A stretch of 64,000 nucleotides of DNA, from positions 97,126,903 through 97,190,902 of the forward strand of contig NC_079213.1 in assembly GCF_029633865.1 (NCBI RefSeq), given 5' to 3'. This DNA is from Lampris incognitus (taxonomy: Eukaryota > Chordata > Actinopteri > Lampriformes > Lampridae). The stretch's first letter is position 1. The number at the start of each line of letters is the position of its first letter. Below, in pieces: positions 1-19,300 of this stretch. The position numbers and the translations under genes are program-made. Below the pieces are notes generated by a model. The model was not told the DNA's origin. It searched no databases and worked only from the letters and a program-made list of their open reading frames with translations.

Positions 1-30
1 ATCTGTGTATGCATTACTGTAATTTCCTAC

Positions 31-7783
<7,753 letters not shown>

Positions 7784-8570
7784 TTCAGTAACAATTTAAC
7801 CAATTTTCCTGTACAACTCTACTAAATAACGCAGTGTCCTGCGGTTAGCTGGAAAGCAGTCAAGCCCGAGTCCCTTGTTCGAAACTATTATGTTGATCAA
7901 AAAGCAACAGGAGCAGCTAAAGCTGGCTAGTAACTTGGCTAACGTTAGCTAACTTAGTTGACTTCTGCGAACATGCCAGTCCGCGATTTGGACGAATAAT
8001 ATGTCATCGTATATCGGGTGCTTTCACACGTCGGGTGGTTTTCCGGCGCTTCCGGTGACATTTACAGTCAGCACATTGCCATTTGATAGTTTTATTTTCA
8101 AGCAGCTAGGTTATCTACCTGCTCCTGCTGACCATTAGCCACCTAGCCGCTACTAGCTGGCAGCACCTCCGGCAAAAACCCTGTCAGCGTCTCCTCAGCC
8201 CGGACGTGCAGCTCTTCTGTCGAGACGTTGGAGCCGACCGGAGGCGGCTACAACCGGCGAACTGACTCGGCCGGCCTTCGCAAGAACAGGAGCGTCTCCG
8301 CCCAGGCGGCCCCTCCGTCCTCAGGTGGGGTGTGTGTGTGCGGGTGTGTGCGGGGAAGGGGGGGGGGCTTTGGATGAGCAAAGGGCTTCGACTCCGGTAC
8401 TTCATACAGGAAGCAACGGCTGTAGCATCAAACACGCACAGGGAGAACCTCCCTTCTTTCTTTTTTTCCCTTCTTTATAAATAACGCGAGAGCGGACTCA
8501 CCGACGACATGATCAACGCAGACGCTGAAGCTGCTCACCTACGTGAGTGCAAGCACTTCCGGTTTGTGTC
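7784..8570 (-). promoter_or_regulatory. map2k2: map2k2 5' UTR and promoter region
   Basis: The stretch upstream of the map2k2 ATG is locally GC-rich and holds ETS-type TTCCGG cores at 8041-8046 and 8050-8055, plus CACTTCCGG at 8554-8562. No TATA box is clear. The start site cannot be fixed from sequence; the ETS-rich 8.0-8.56 kb block is the most likely core promoter. Confidence 0.5.
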
Positions 8571-9500
8571 TCGTAAATTAAAAGCGCCGGCTAAGTACCG
8601 CTTAACCGTCATGTTCAAAATGTGCCCCCTTCTAGCAAAGTGGCTCACTGGGTGAGCGTTACACAACCACCTCTCATCACCAATCGTATTCGCGTAATCC
8701 CCAATCATACATTTGATCACAGATCGAAGTTCCTGGAGTAGTTCCACATTCTCTTTGCTGACTTTCTTTACCCTTCACATTCTTTATACCCTTTCGTTCC
8801 ACCTGTCTTTTATTAAGTTTTTCTTGTTCACATGTTTTGGGCAAAGTCCATGCTGCCATACGTCGCAGTTCTCAGCGCAATATAAACTCTGCCTGTGTAG
8901 TGGTTATGGGGCTACATAATTCCCCTTATTGAGCTAGTAGGAGCGTTAGTTTACAGCTGCTGTTTCCTCGGTTCGGGTTTACAGTGACACACTTCCGCTG
9001 CGCGGGTTTTTTGTGGTTGTAATGGTGGAAGGAATAAATGGTGCACGTTGTGTAGCCGAAAGATAAAGTTGTCACGACTCCTGCTTGAGCTGCTCTACAC
9101 CTGCACATTAATCACCTTCATCAACACACAACGCATTCATTCCTACACATTGTGTTCTTTACAAGGCGCGCTATCTCAGGACGCCCGCACCCCGGACGTA
9201 TGCAGAAACGCGTGTCTTTCTCCGTAATTGACGTAGCCAAGTGTGACACTTTATCTATAGCACCCCATTCAGTCTCATTTTCTTCTTGGTGTTTTCCCAA
9301 AACTGTGACAGTTTTCTGTGTGACTTTCAGCAGTGAGCAACGTAGGTACCCTAATGATCAGTCCTTCCTTTCTCTTATTTCTTTGGTAGTTTTGACTTGC
9401 TTCTGAGCATTGTCTCAACGATCCTCTTTTTTGGGGGGGAGGGGGTCTCAGTCCCAATGTGTTAATCTCTTTGATTTTGCTTTTCACGACATTTTTTCTT
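8571..9500. other. Intergenic DNA upstream of map2k2
   Basis: No coding, RNA or clear repeat signal. Only short random frames. Confidence 0.6.
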
Positions 9501-9526
9501 CCTTTATGGACTGTCTGATGGACATA

Positions 9527-9530
<4 letters not shown>

Positions 9531-9571
<41 letters not shown>
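9531..9571. repeat. (CT)n microsatellite
   Basis: Uninterrupted CT dinucleotide run. Confidence 0.95.
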
Positions 9572-9575
<4 letters not shown>

Positions 9576-9990
9576 GCCTGATGACTTCGGAGCCTGTGAT
9601 GCGCCTTGTCTTCCCTTGGTCACCGTCCCACCTTCCTGGAGAGTTGCGCTATACAGTTTGCACTGTTTTTGTTTGAAAAAATGCTTTTATGCTCTTTGTT
9701 TTAGCTGCGGCAACTTCGGCATCACTCTCATCACTTCTCTCGTCTTCTTTCTCTCTGTGTGAATGCTGTGTCGAAGTCTGCCCCCGGTCTATTCTCTCTG
9801 CAGGGCCCCACTGAGCAGAGTTGGGGGTGTGGTGAGGGAGGGGTCCACTAAATTTGCCTTGCACTCTCTTTATAAGTTTATTATCTAGCACATTTAAATT
9901 TGCTAAATTGTATGCTTTTACTGTACGTATTCTATTCTACATTACCTTGCTCTGTGTAACCTATGATGTTACATTATAATTTTGTGTGTG

Positions 9991-10025
<35 letters not shown>

Positions 10026-10300
10026 GTGTTTTGTGCATTTTGACACCTATTGCAGGTCTGTCCATCCTGGAAAAGGGATCCCTCCTCTGTTGCTCTTCCT
10101 GAGGTTTCTCCCATATATTTTTTTTCCTGGTAGGGTTTTTCTCATGGAGTTTTTATTGTATCCCTAAATAAGTCCATTTGTACATGAACTGAGGTTGCAC
10201 TATAATGATGTCTTCAAAGACTTCATTATAATCATTTGTTTTTAAGTTGCACTTGTTTTCATCTCAAACTTCAGCACTTCTTCCAAAATGACAATAAACC
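9572..10300. repeat. Unclassified fish interspersed repeat containing a (GT)n tract
   Basis: The block at 10070-10110 (GGGATCCCTCCTCTGTTGCT and onward) is the reverse complement of part of the repeat at 49080-49120, so both belong to one dispersed family in opposite orientations. A GT microsatellite lies at 9983-10029. No intact protein is present. Confidence 0.6.
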
Positions 10301-10649
10301 TCCAAAACCTGTGGACTCCTCGTGGCCTCGCCTTTATTTACCACTCAATTAGATGTAAAATACACATCCAAACTAACAAGACCAAGTCCATTTTCAATTT
10401 AATGAGTACCAGTTAGTACCAACCAATGATTAAATGCATGCTTATTACCATGGCACTCGTGTAGTCCTAACCGTGGCCTCCTATCCTACAAAAACAATAT
10501 CCCACTGCGTCTTGATGCATGCTCAATAATCCAGGTAGGAAAATCAAAGAAGGTTGAATCAGTTCATCCGGACACAACGTTTACTGACAGAAACGTATCT
10601 CTCAATAAACGTTGTATCCAGATGACCCGACTCAACCCTCCCCGAATAT

Positions 10650-11370
10650 CTCATCCATTCCATCCATTATCCAAACCGTTTATCCTGCTCTCGGGGTCGC
10701 TGGGATGCTGGAAAATATCCCAGCAGTCACTGGGCGGCAGGCAGGAGACACCCTGGACAGGCCGCCAGGCGATCACAGGGCCGACCTACTGTCTTGAATG
10801 GAAGAAGAGGCAAAGAAGTCCCTAGGTGTGAATGTGTCGGCCCTCTGACAGACTGGCGGCCTGTACAGGGTGTTTTCCCTGCCTGCCGCCCAAAGACTGC
10901 TGAGATAGGACAGGGTCAGGTGTGTTTCACACATACAGGACAGAGTAACACATACAGGACAGGGTAAGGTGTGTTTCAAACTACAGGACAGGGTAACACA
11001 TACAGGTCAGGGTAACACATACAGGACAGGGTAAGGTGTGTTTCGGACTGAATTCTATAGCCTGGATGGTCTCAACAGTTTGTACATTGGAATGATTTAT
11101 GTATGTCTCTTTGCTGTTGGATGATGACTTATGTGTACTGTAAAGTTTAATGTAGGTTTTTGCTATTTTTGTTTTTCCTCTGTCTTGTTTTTAAATGTAT
11201 GTTTCAAATGTATTGTTTTTATGTGGACCCCAGTAAGATTAGCGGTGCTTTAGGGCACAGCTAATGGGGATCCTGATAAATAAACAAATAAACAAAACAA
11301 ATAGGCTCCAGCACCCCGCGACCCTGATTAGGATAAATGGCTTGGAAAATGGATGGATGGATGGATGGAC
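10650..11370. repeat. Composite repeat: inverted repeat pair, minisatellite and ATGG tail
   Basis: The block at about 10690-10785 (AAACCGTTTATCCTGC followed by GGGCGGCAGGCAGG) recurs inverted at about 10836-10905. A short minisatellite built from ACATACAGGACAGGGTA units follows at 10907-11046. The block ends in (ATGG)n near 11348-11368. The same family is seen at 13124-13461. Confidence 0.7.
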
Positions 11371-11379
11371 AGATGTAAA

Positions 11380-12110
11380 ATAGGTATGGTTAGTGCAGCC
11401 AATCATATTGCCACTGTTTTGCCGTAAACCGTTTATGATCCACATTCACAGAAACTTCATAAAATGTATTTTCTTTTTAATCCTCCAACATTTTTGACAT
11501 TCAGAAAATAAAGCATTTGAATTTACCGAATGGTATACCGAAAATCCTTCAAAACAACAGGAAACGTTTTCAGTTTTCCCTCGACAGAAATATAAAACAA
11601 AATGCGCAAACCGGAAGTCTTTCGTGCCTTTTGTGAATTTGAAACGTGACTGTGGTCCGTCCGTACGTACCTTGACTATCGCGGTATTTAATTGACCGGA
11701 CTGGGGGAAAAGGCGACCTCTGCTGATAGATTGTAAGAATTACAACTTAAGCTCTGCGTGGGTCATTTTCTCACGTGAGGTTTTGGAAGCTTTTTTTTAG
11801 AGGCGGAGACGTGGATAAGAAACTCAACCCACGTGGGAAAACTAATTTCCCTATTGATAAGCCCTTTAGTCTCAGCTTGTACAATTTGATTTTATTATTT
11901 GTTTGTAGATATAACACAAGCAATGCATGTTTAAACAATTTATCTTATTGGGTTTTCTCTTAATACACTGTGGAAAACGTAGAGGAGAAAAAGATGGCGG
12001 CGTACAGTAGGGGCGCAGTGAGGGCAGCTCCTATTCCTTTAGTTTAACCCCTTTCCGTGCAACGCAAGCACCCAAACAACTACTGCTGCCTCTTATCATA
12101 AATCAACCAC
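11380..12110 (+). promoter_or_regulatory. Promoter-like spot with ETS and YY1-type motifs
   Basis: CCGGAAGT (ETS) is at 11611-11618, TATAAAA at 11591-11597 and AAGATGGCGGC (YY1/first-codon context) at 11991-12001. ATG 11994 opens an 18-codon frame (MAAYSRGAVRAAPIPLV) that stops at 12047, with a possible donor GCAGTGAGG inside it. It could be a first exon of an unidentified transcript or a relic. No downstream exon was identified. Confidence 0.25.
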
Positions 12111-12428
12111 TACATTGGACATGTCCCCGAAACCCCCCCCCCCCAAAAAAAACCAAAACAAAAGACAAGGAGCACTGAGGCTGTTCTGGAGGCCCAACAC
12201 CTTACACTTTGTTGGCTTTTCCTTTATTTTGTCCCCCGTCTGCTTGGTGGCAGTTTACTTTGAGTTTTTCTGCAATCCCTATGAAGACTCTCAAATCAAA
12301 GTTTTTTTTTTTTTTAATTTACACGTTTTAAAACATTGAGTTAAACGAGTGCTTCAGACCTTCTCCAGTCAGTCTGGAACGTTGATCATGACTTGACCTT
12401 TCCCAAAACAGTAAAACGTAGGAAAGCA

Positions 12429-12513
12429 GGCAGGGTCACAGCGTTACGCTTTAATTAACTTGATATTTTCAAAATGAAAAGATGGCAGACACGTTTTTAA
12501 AAACGGACTTTTA
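12429..12513. repeat. Local direct duplication, copy 1
   Basis: A block of about 50 bp containing AAAATGAAAAGATGGCAGAC and then TTTTTAAAAACGGACTTTTA recurs nearly identically at 13709-13786 in the same orientation. Confidence 0.75.
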
Positions 12514-13123
12514 ATTATTCCACACATCAATAACAGGTGTTAGAATATGATCATTTTACAGTTTTCTTCAACAGGCAATAAACGTGCCCTCAAGATCCAA
12601 GCATTTTGGTACAGGAAATCACAATCTAAGCCTCAAGTGGTCCTCGATCAGTCCTTAGTGGCATCAGATTCAATACTGGTACCCATGAGTTTTTATTGTG
12701 TCAGTTTGCCAGGAACAACTGGTGGCGATTCAAAGCTTAACAAAATATTATTTAAATTTTTATTGTCTTTTAATATGAACATATAAAAAGACACAACAAA
12801 TAAAACTATTTACATTGTGGATTGTAAGCCTCTGCCCATGCTACCTTATGCATTATTGTAGGAGATGCCACTATACAGAAACTGACCCCTTTGCTCTCTT
12901 CAGCCCCTCTCATGCCCTGTTAACAGACAGATCTGGCTCAGCTTTAAAGAAGAAACCTGCGATGCCTGTCTTCTTTAACCTCGCATGGGAAAAGTGTAGG
13001 AGATCCGTTTGCGAGATGATCTTCTAAACCTAAGAGTAAATAAACAGTGACATCTAATATGGCTAGCCGTTCCTTATGACCAAAGACTAGTTAACGATGG
13101 GTATTAAGAGTTCTTTATTATCC

Positions 13124-13248
13124 ACCCATCCCCCAAACCGCTTATCCTGCTCTCAGGGTCACGGGGATGCTGGAGCCTATCCCACCAGCCACTGGGCAGC
13201 AGGCAGGGAGACACCCTGGACAGGTTGCCAGACCATCTCTCTCACTCA

Positions 13249-13324
<76 letters not shown>

Positions 13325-13461
13325 AGGGACAATTTAGCCTGGCCGATTCACCTGACCTACATGTCTTGGGACTGTGGGAGGAAACCGGACCACCCGGAGG
13401 AAACCCACGCAGACATGGGGAGAACATGCAAACTCCACACAGAGGACGACCCGGGACGACG
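13124..13461. mobile_element. SINE-like fish repeat with internal (CA)n
   Basis: Carries AAACCGCTTATCCTGCTCTC, then GGGAGACACCCTGGACAGG, a CA tract (13250-13321), and GGAGGAAACCCACGCAGACA near the end. The last segment is shared with family B SINEs. The CA tract sits in the middle of the element. Confidence 0.7.
13250..13321. repeat. (CA)n microsatellite
   Basis: About 36 CA units. Confidence 0.97.
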
Positions 13462-13708
13462 TTGCTTCCAAACAGCTTACGCAGGAAAAAAAGCCTAGTC
13501 AGGGGCCAATCCATTATCAAAGGCAAAGTGCCATCAATCGTGCAGAAAGTTTTCAACATAGCAGTTCACTGATTCGTAAGCTGAGTCAAAGTGTCAAAAG
13601 AAGAGGCAAAATGGAAGACATTTTGACCAAACCTACCTTTTTCCAGCCATAAATCTAATTAGAAGATGTATTTGCAACAGTAAAGCCTAGATCAATGTAG
13701 AAAAGCAA

Positions 13709-13786
13709 GTAGGGCGATGGCATTACACTTTAACTTTATTTTCAAAATGAAAAGATGGCAGACAGGTTTTTAAAAACGGACTTTTA
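13709..13786. repeat. Local direct duplication, copy 2
   Basis: Near-identical to 12429-12513, offset by about 1.28 kb. It may lie in the pias4 3' UTR if transcription passes 14.09 kb. Confidence 0.75.
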
Positions 13787-13989
13787 GATACCATTTCCAT
13801 AACGGGCAACAAAAACAGACTGCAAGCATGTGTCTGAAATTAGTGCGGGAAATCTATTACTCCAAAAAACCCCTTGTTTTTCCCTTTTCTTGATCAGCAT
13901 GAATAATAGAGTGAGGCTGGGCTGAAGAGACCTGCTCAGTTGTCAGAGCCCCTCCATCCACACTACTAATCTGGGAAGCCTTGCACCGG

Positions 13990-16067
13990 CCTGGACAGGC
14001 CCTCAACACATGACATAATGAAAGAAAAAAAAAAAGGGGGGGGGGCGCCTTTTCTCATTCAAGTCTTTCCAATCAAAAGTTCTTTTGTCTTTATTCATTT
14101 TATTTTTTTTAACAGTACTATCGTAGACAAAAACCGAAGCCTTCACATCCAGCCTGAGAAAGAGCCATCACCCGTTGGTGATACTAGTGCAGGGGCAGGG
14201 GGGCGATGTTGCTCGGTGTAGAGCTCAGCACTGAATCAATTACTTTGAAACTGGTTGACAGCCAATCACTTTCAAGTTGCACCAACCAAAATGCATCTTC
14301 TGCAGCAAAATATTTTGAATGGCAGCTTAACCTAAGTGGGGCTGGTTCGAAAAAAAGGAAATATTCAGATAAGCAGAAGCACCATGAGCCTGGATCATTT
14401 TCAACTCGTACAAATATCAATATCAAAATTCCTGCCTTCCCGAACAAAGCGCTCCTGTCTGTATCGAACTCTTTGCCATGCCAATTATTATGTACAGTTA
14501 CTACAAACCGCTCATAAAAAAAAAACAAAAAAACAAAAAACAAACAAAACAATTAAATAAATATTACAGTTTTAGACAAGGAAATCAAAAAGCTGAAAAT
14601 GATACCAGCACTCTTGAATGCTATTTTGCGACCATCTAATTAATCTTTTCTCTCTCTAATCATCCAAATGGGGGGGGGGGGGTACGCAAATGACCAAACA
14701 AAATGGAAAAAAGTACATCTGCCAAACCAGGGTGTCATCTGCTAGCCAGCTCAACCAGCCTTGCAACAGCGGGCTAATCTATTGACCGTTTCACTGTTGA
14801 AACGGCAAAAAAAAAAAAGGCACCCAAATATCCTTACCATGTCTCATCAATGGATAATTAAACCTGCTTTGGCACAACTGCCATATAATCATTTTTATAA
14901 GTCTCACCTAGACTGTACTGTTGTCAAATCCACCCTTAGTTTCTGGTGTTCGAGCAAGAAAATCACAGCAAAGGTTTTGCAGAGAAGCACAGCTCCAGTG
15001 ACAAGCTTTTACATCATGATCACCACCTACAGTTAACTTGGTCAAAGAATTTGTCACTCCAGTGGGGACAGCGCTGTATGAAATGTTGCTGAAGAGAGAG
15101 GGAGAGAAAAAAAAAAAAAAAGAAACAAAATCTCCAGTGTAAACTTGGCTTCAGATCGACTTTCATCAATACTTCTGTCCTTGTTTTTAAGCTACTCTGG
15201 TCAGTCTGCTTAGTTTTTATGACTGAGGTAGGTTCTCTTTATCTAAGGACAAATAAAAATGGGAAGCGTCAAACACCAAGGGTAGTCAGAGGGTCTCTTC
15301 TTTTTGCCCATCCATTATCAAAAGGGAAAAATTCCTGAAGAATGTTTTCAAGCTTTAACTCCATTCTATGAACAAATATAACCACACCAGCAATGTAATA
15401 GGAGAGCGCTTTAAATTTGCATCACTCCAGAAACAGCTAGCTTGGCCTCCCCGCATTACCTATGCTAGTTCCCATCTTTAGTCATTTAATTTTTGACTTC
15501 TAACAAAAGAACTATCATGGACTTTCCTTTTCCACCTTCTTATTCACCACAAATGTGGCAAAAAAAAAGAAGAAAAAAAAAGAAGAAGAAGAAGAAGAAG
15601 AAGAAGAAGAAAAAAAAAAGCCAACATTGAAAGCCCACGGCTAAAAGAGCCGTAAGTCCAAGTCAAATATAAAGATGGGAGATGGGCAAGGGAGGAAAGA
15701 ATTGCCTGGAGAGAAGAGGGGGGTGGCGGTGATTACGCTATGAAATGAGTTTCCTCAGAGAGGGAGGAGCAAACAGGTATTCACTGTCAGGAGGTGGGAG
15801 GTCAAACCAAGTCAGAGAGCTGCTATTTCCAGTGGTGTACAGTACAAGCAGAGGAATCCTAACCACTCTAACTTTAAAACTCATGAACAGTACATATTTC
15901 AGGGTCTGTTTTGTCTGGATAAAAGCCAGAGGTTCTGATGTCCGGATGTAAGGGGAATGGAAAAGGGTGGGGTGGGGGTATTCCTCTCCTTGGAACTGGC
16001 CCCTGCCTCTATCTCCCTTTCTCTGTGTGTCAGTCTATGGGGGAGTAGGGCTTGGGCGTCCGGCCAG
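13990..16067 (-). other. pias4: Probable pias4 3' UTR and downstream DNA
   Basis: AT-rich non-coding DNA after the pias4 stop. On the minus strand AATAAA-type signals occur at 14090-14095 and 14100-14105, which would give a 3' UTR of about 2 kb; a further one is at 13735-13740. A GAA tract lies at about 15581-15610. The true end is not determinable by eye. Confidence 0.4.
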
Positions 16068-16333
16068 TCAGTAAGCAGTAACCAGGTCCTTGTCATAGTT
16101 GTATCGACCCCTCTTAGGGGCAGGACTGTCAGCACTGTCCTCAGTGTCTTCGCTGTCTCCGCCGGCCCCTCCCCCCTCCTCTTCGGAGGAGGAGTCCAGA
16201 GTTAGATCTACTACTGCACCTCCCGTCGATGTAACGGTAGCTCCTCCTGCCATCCCCATGGACCCAGTTCCAGACTTTCCCGTTTGACTGGTGCTGCTGT
16301 GAGCTGGTGAGTGGCCATTTGCCTCAGGGATGC
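16068..16333 (-). CDS. pias4: pias4 exon 11 and stop
   Basis: 266 nt: Ser/Thr/Gly-rich linker, SUMO-interaction motif [13 protein letters not shown], an acidic run and the basic end [18 protein letters not shown], then TGA at 16068-16070. Confidence 0.95.
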
Positions 16334-19300
16334 CTGTGAGCAAGAAACACCATTGCAATAATAAATAACTCATTTCAAAAAGGTGTTTTTATCCTTGGAA
16401 ACTGGGATATGCGAGCAGAACATTTCCACAAAAGCAGGAAAACATTTACAGGCTTTCATAACAAAAAGTGAATGTGGTAGAGCTTTGAAAACAACTGCGA
16501 CTAGAACATACTCACAGATATCAACCACAGGGTAATCTGGGGTGTTGCTACGCTCCCTCTCCCTGTCCCTCTCCTTGTCATCTCTGATGGGTCGCCAGGA
16601 GCCATCAGTGAGGTACTCAATCTCCTCAATGTCTTTACTGGTGTCTTTAAGAATCTCAGACAGCAGCCTGAAATACCAACTGCTGGTTAGGACCCCAACA
16701 CACACTGCCAATTGAAGATTAAAAAGAATGTACCACAACAACTACACAGTGATGTACTTGTCTATCACTATGACGGTTATTTGAAAATTAAATAGGTTTT
16801 GACTAAAAAAACAGGCAACGTTTTAACATACATATTGAAGTTAGATTCAGAATTTGTTTGTGTCCTTGTTTGATCCAGAGTGCTACAGAATTCACAAACA
16901 GCTTTAGGAAACCAAAAATCCAAAAGGTTATTACAAGTATATTTCATCATTATTCTTATTCCCCTGCCCCCCCTTTTCTCCCCAATTGTATCCGGCCAAT
17001 TACCCTGCTCTTCCGAGCTGCCCTGGTCACTGCTCCATCCCCTCTGCTGATCCGGGGAGGGCTGCAGACTACCACATGCCTCCTTCGATACATGTGGAGT
17101 CGCCAGCCGCTTCTTTTCACCTGACAGTGAGGATGTAGCGTGTGGGAAGATCACGCCATCCCCCCCCCCCCCCCCGACCAGGCGCCCCTCATCTGGCTCC
17201 CCAATCGCAGACACAGCCAATTGTGTCTGTAGGGACGCCCGACCAAGCCAGAGGTAACACGGGGATTCGAACTTATGATCTTCGTGTTGGTAGGCAATGG
17301 AATAGACCACTACGCTACCCAGATGCCCCTATATTTCATCATCATCAGCCACAGCCTGGTCATGTTTTTTTCTGCACATAGTGCTGTAACTGATGTAAAC
17401 CAAAAGTGAATTACTATAGCGTTCACCTAGACACCACGTTAAAACACACACGACAACAAAAGAATAGACTGGATTACGGGTACTATGCTGTTATGGCTAA
17501 CAGAAAATTTTGTATAATATAAAACAGGCAACATATGCATTACTTTATGCACCATGCCATTGAAATGTGTGTATATCCACATTTACTCAGGGTTTCTGTC
17601 CAGTGAATCAGTTCTGCCGAGTTACTGTCTCTCCATGGCACAGGATGAAATAACCTTCTGCCAAAACCCGGGAGGGTTTAAAAGTTTAGTCCCCCAATTC
17701 ACAGCGTTGTAAGACTAACTTGACCTGTTTGCCTACTAATATGCACATTTTATTTACAGGCCTAACTCCTAAATAAAAGATAACATGTAAAAATACCAAA
17801 TAAACTGGATGATCATCCACGAGTACCCTGCAAAACAGTTTTTAAAATGAATACTCAGGTCAGTACAAGTTTTAACTTGTTAAGAGTCTCAAGTCTTTAA
17901 AGTGCCTCAGCATCTTTGCTTTTTTTTCTATCTGGTCTCTACATGCAGAGAAGTGGCCTTAAAAGGACATGTAAGCTATACCCCCCCCCCCCAAAAAAAG
18001 AAAAGAAAAAGAAAGTTGGCGCTGCTGGTAAGGGACAAGCTTGAGCGTGTTTGTCTTCTTACCCATCAATGGTGAGGAGCTCAAATGGAGCAGGCTTGTC
18101 ACATACAGGGCAAGTCCACGTGGGCTTCTTCTCATTCATCTGCAGGAAGAAGACTGCATCGAAACACTGAAGATGGGCACAGGTTAAAACGCGACATGGT
18201 ACACCAAGCCGCATCTTTACCAGCTGAGGAGAAGCAGGGAGAAGAAGCATGTTCCTGTTGTCAGGCTTCATGGCAGGGCAAAGGGCAAACATGCTGAGAT
18301 GACAAACTTTGTTTCGTTAGGGACAAAGTCACAGAAAGCGATAATTTTTTGGTTCCACAAATGAACTAAGAATCCATGGAAGAAAAAAAAACAGCTACTA
18401 TATGTACATAGAAATATACTGAAATGGGCAGAGAGATCTGACATATCTGGTCAAAAGTCTTCAGCGTAAACCATCAACAAATACTCACTGGACAGATGAG
18501 AGAAACCCGGAGGCCTGTGGTAGCAATTTCACTCTCTGGGTCAAAACGCAGTTTGTCTTGGACTAGATGGAAGCAAAGCAAATAGACTACTAGAACACAG
18601 CGTGAAAGCAATCAGGCTAAACAGAGTCAGAGACATTGGACCTCATGCATGAATCGTGCGTACACACAGATTTGTTCTTAAATGGTGCATGCAAACAATT
18701 TAAGAATTTTTGTGGCGTTCATCAATACTTGCATGCTTCCCGCTTGTTCTTAAGTAAGATCAAAAGATAAGATTAAAATTCAAGAGTGTCCTAGACCACA
18801 TATAAGCAAATACTCACAAAACCCAACTTGTGTTTTGTCCTGTGAATTATTAATAATGATGATGACAAATAGTGGTGTAATGGAACGTAGCCGATCCGTA
18901 GGGATTGTCCCCTATGGTTCAGCGCACATGTGAACTGCGGATTAATTGCAACCCCCTTTTTCTCCCCAGTTGTATTCAGCCAATTACCCCCCCTCTTCCA
19001 AGCCGTTCCGGTCGCTGCTCCACCTGCCTCCTCCGATACATGTGGAGTCGCCAGCTTCTTTTCACCTGACAGTGAGGAGTTTCACCAGGGGGACGTAACG
19101 CGTGGGAGGATCACGCTATTCCCCCCAGTTCCCCCTCCCCTCTGAACAGGCGCCCCTACCGACCAGAGGAGGCGCTAGTGCAGTGACCAGGACACACACC
19201 CACACCCGGCTTCCCACCCGCAGACACGGCCAATTGTGTCTGTAGGGATGCCCGACAAAGCAACACGGAGATTCGAACCGGCGATCCCTGTATTGGTAGG

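Noticed and set aside
13250-13560. Open frames with VCVCV or THTHT runs (also at 48.1, 52.6, 56.8 and 62.6 kb)
   Set aside because: Translated CA/GT microsatellites.
16099-16287. Open frame antisense to pias4 exon 11
   Set aside because: Shadow of the acidic/Ser-rich coding sequence.
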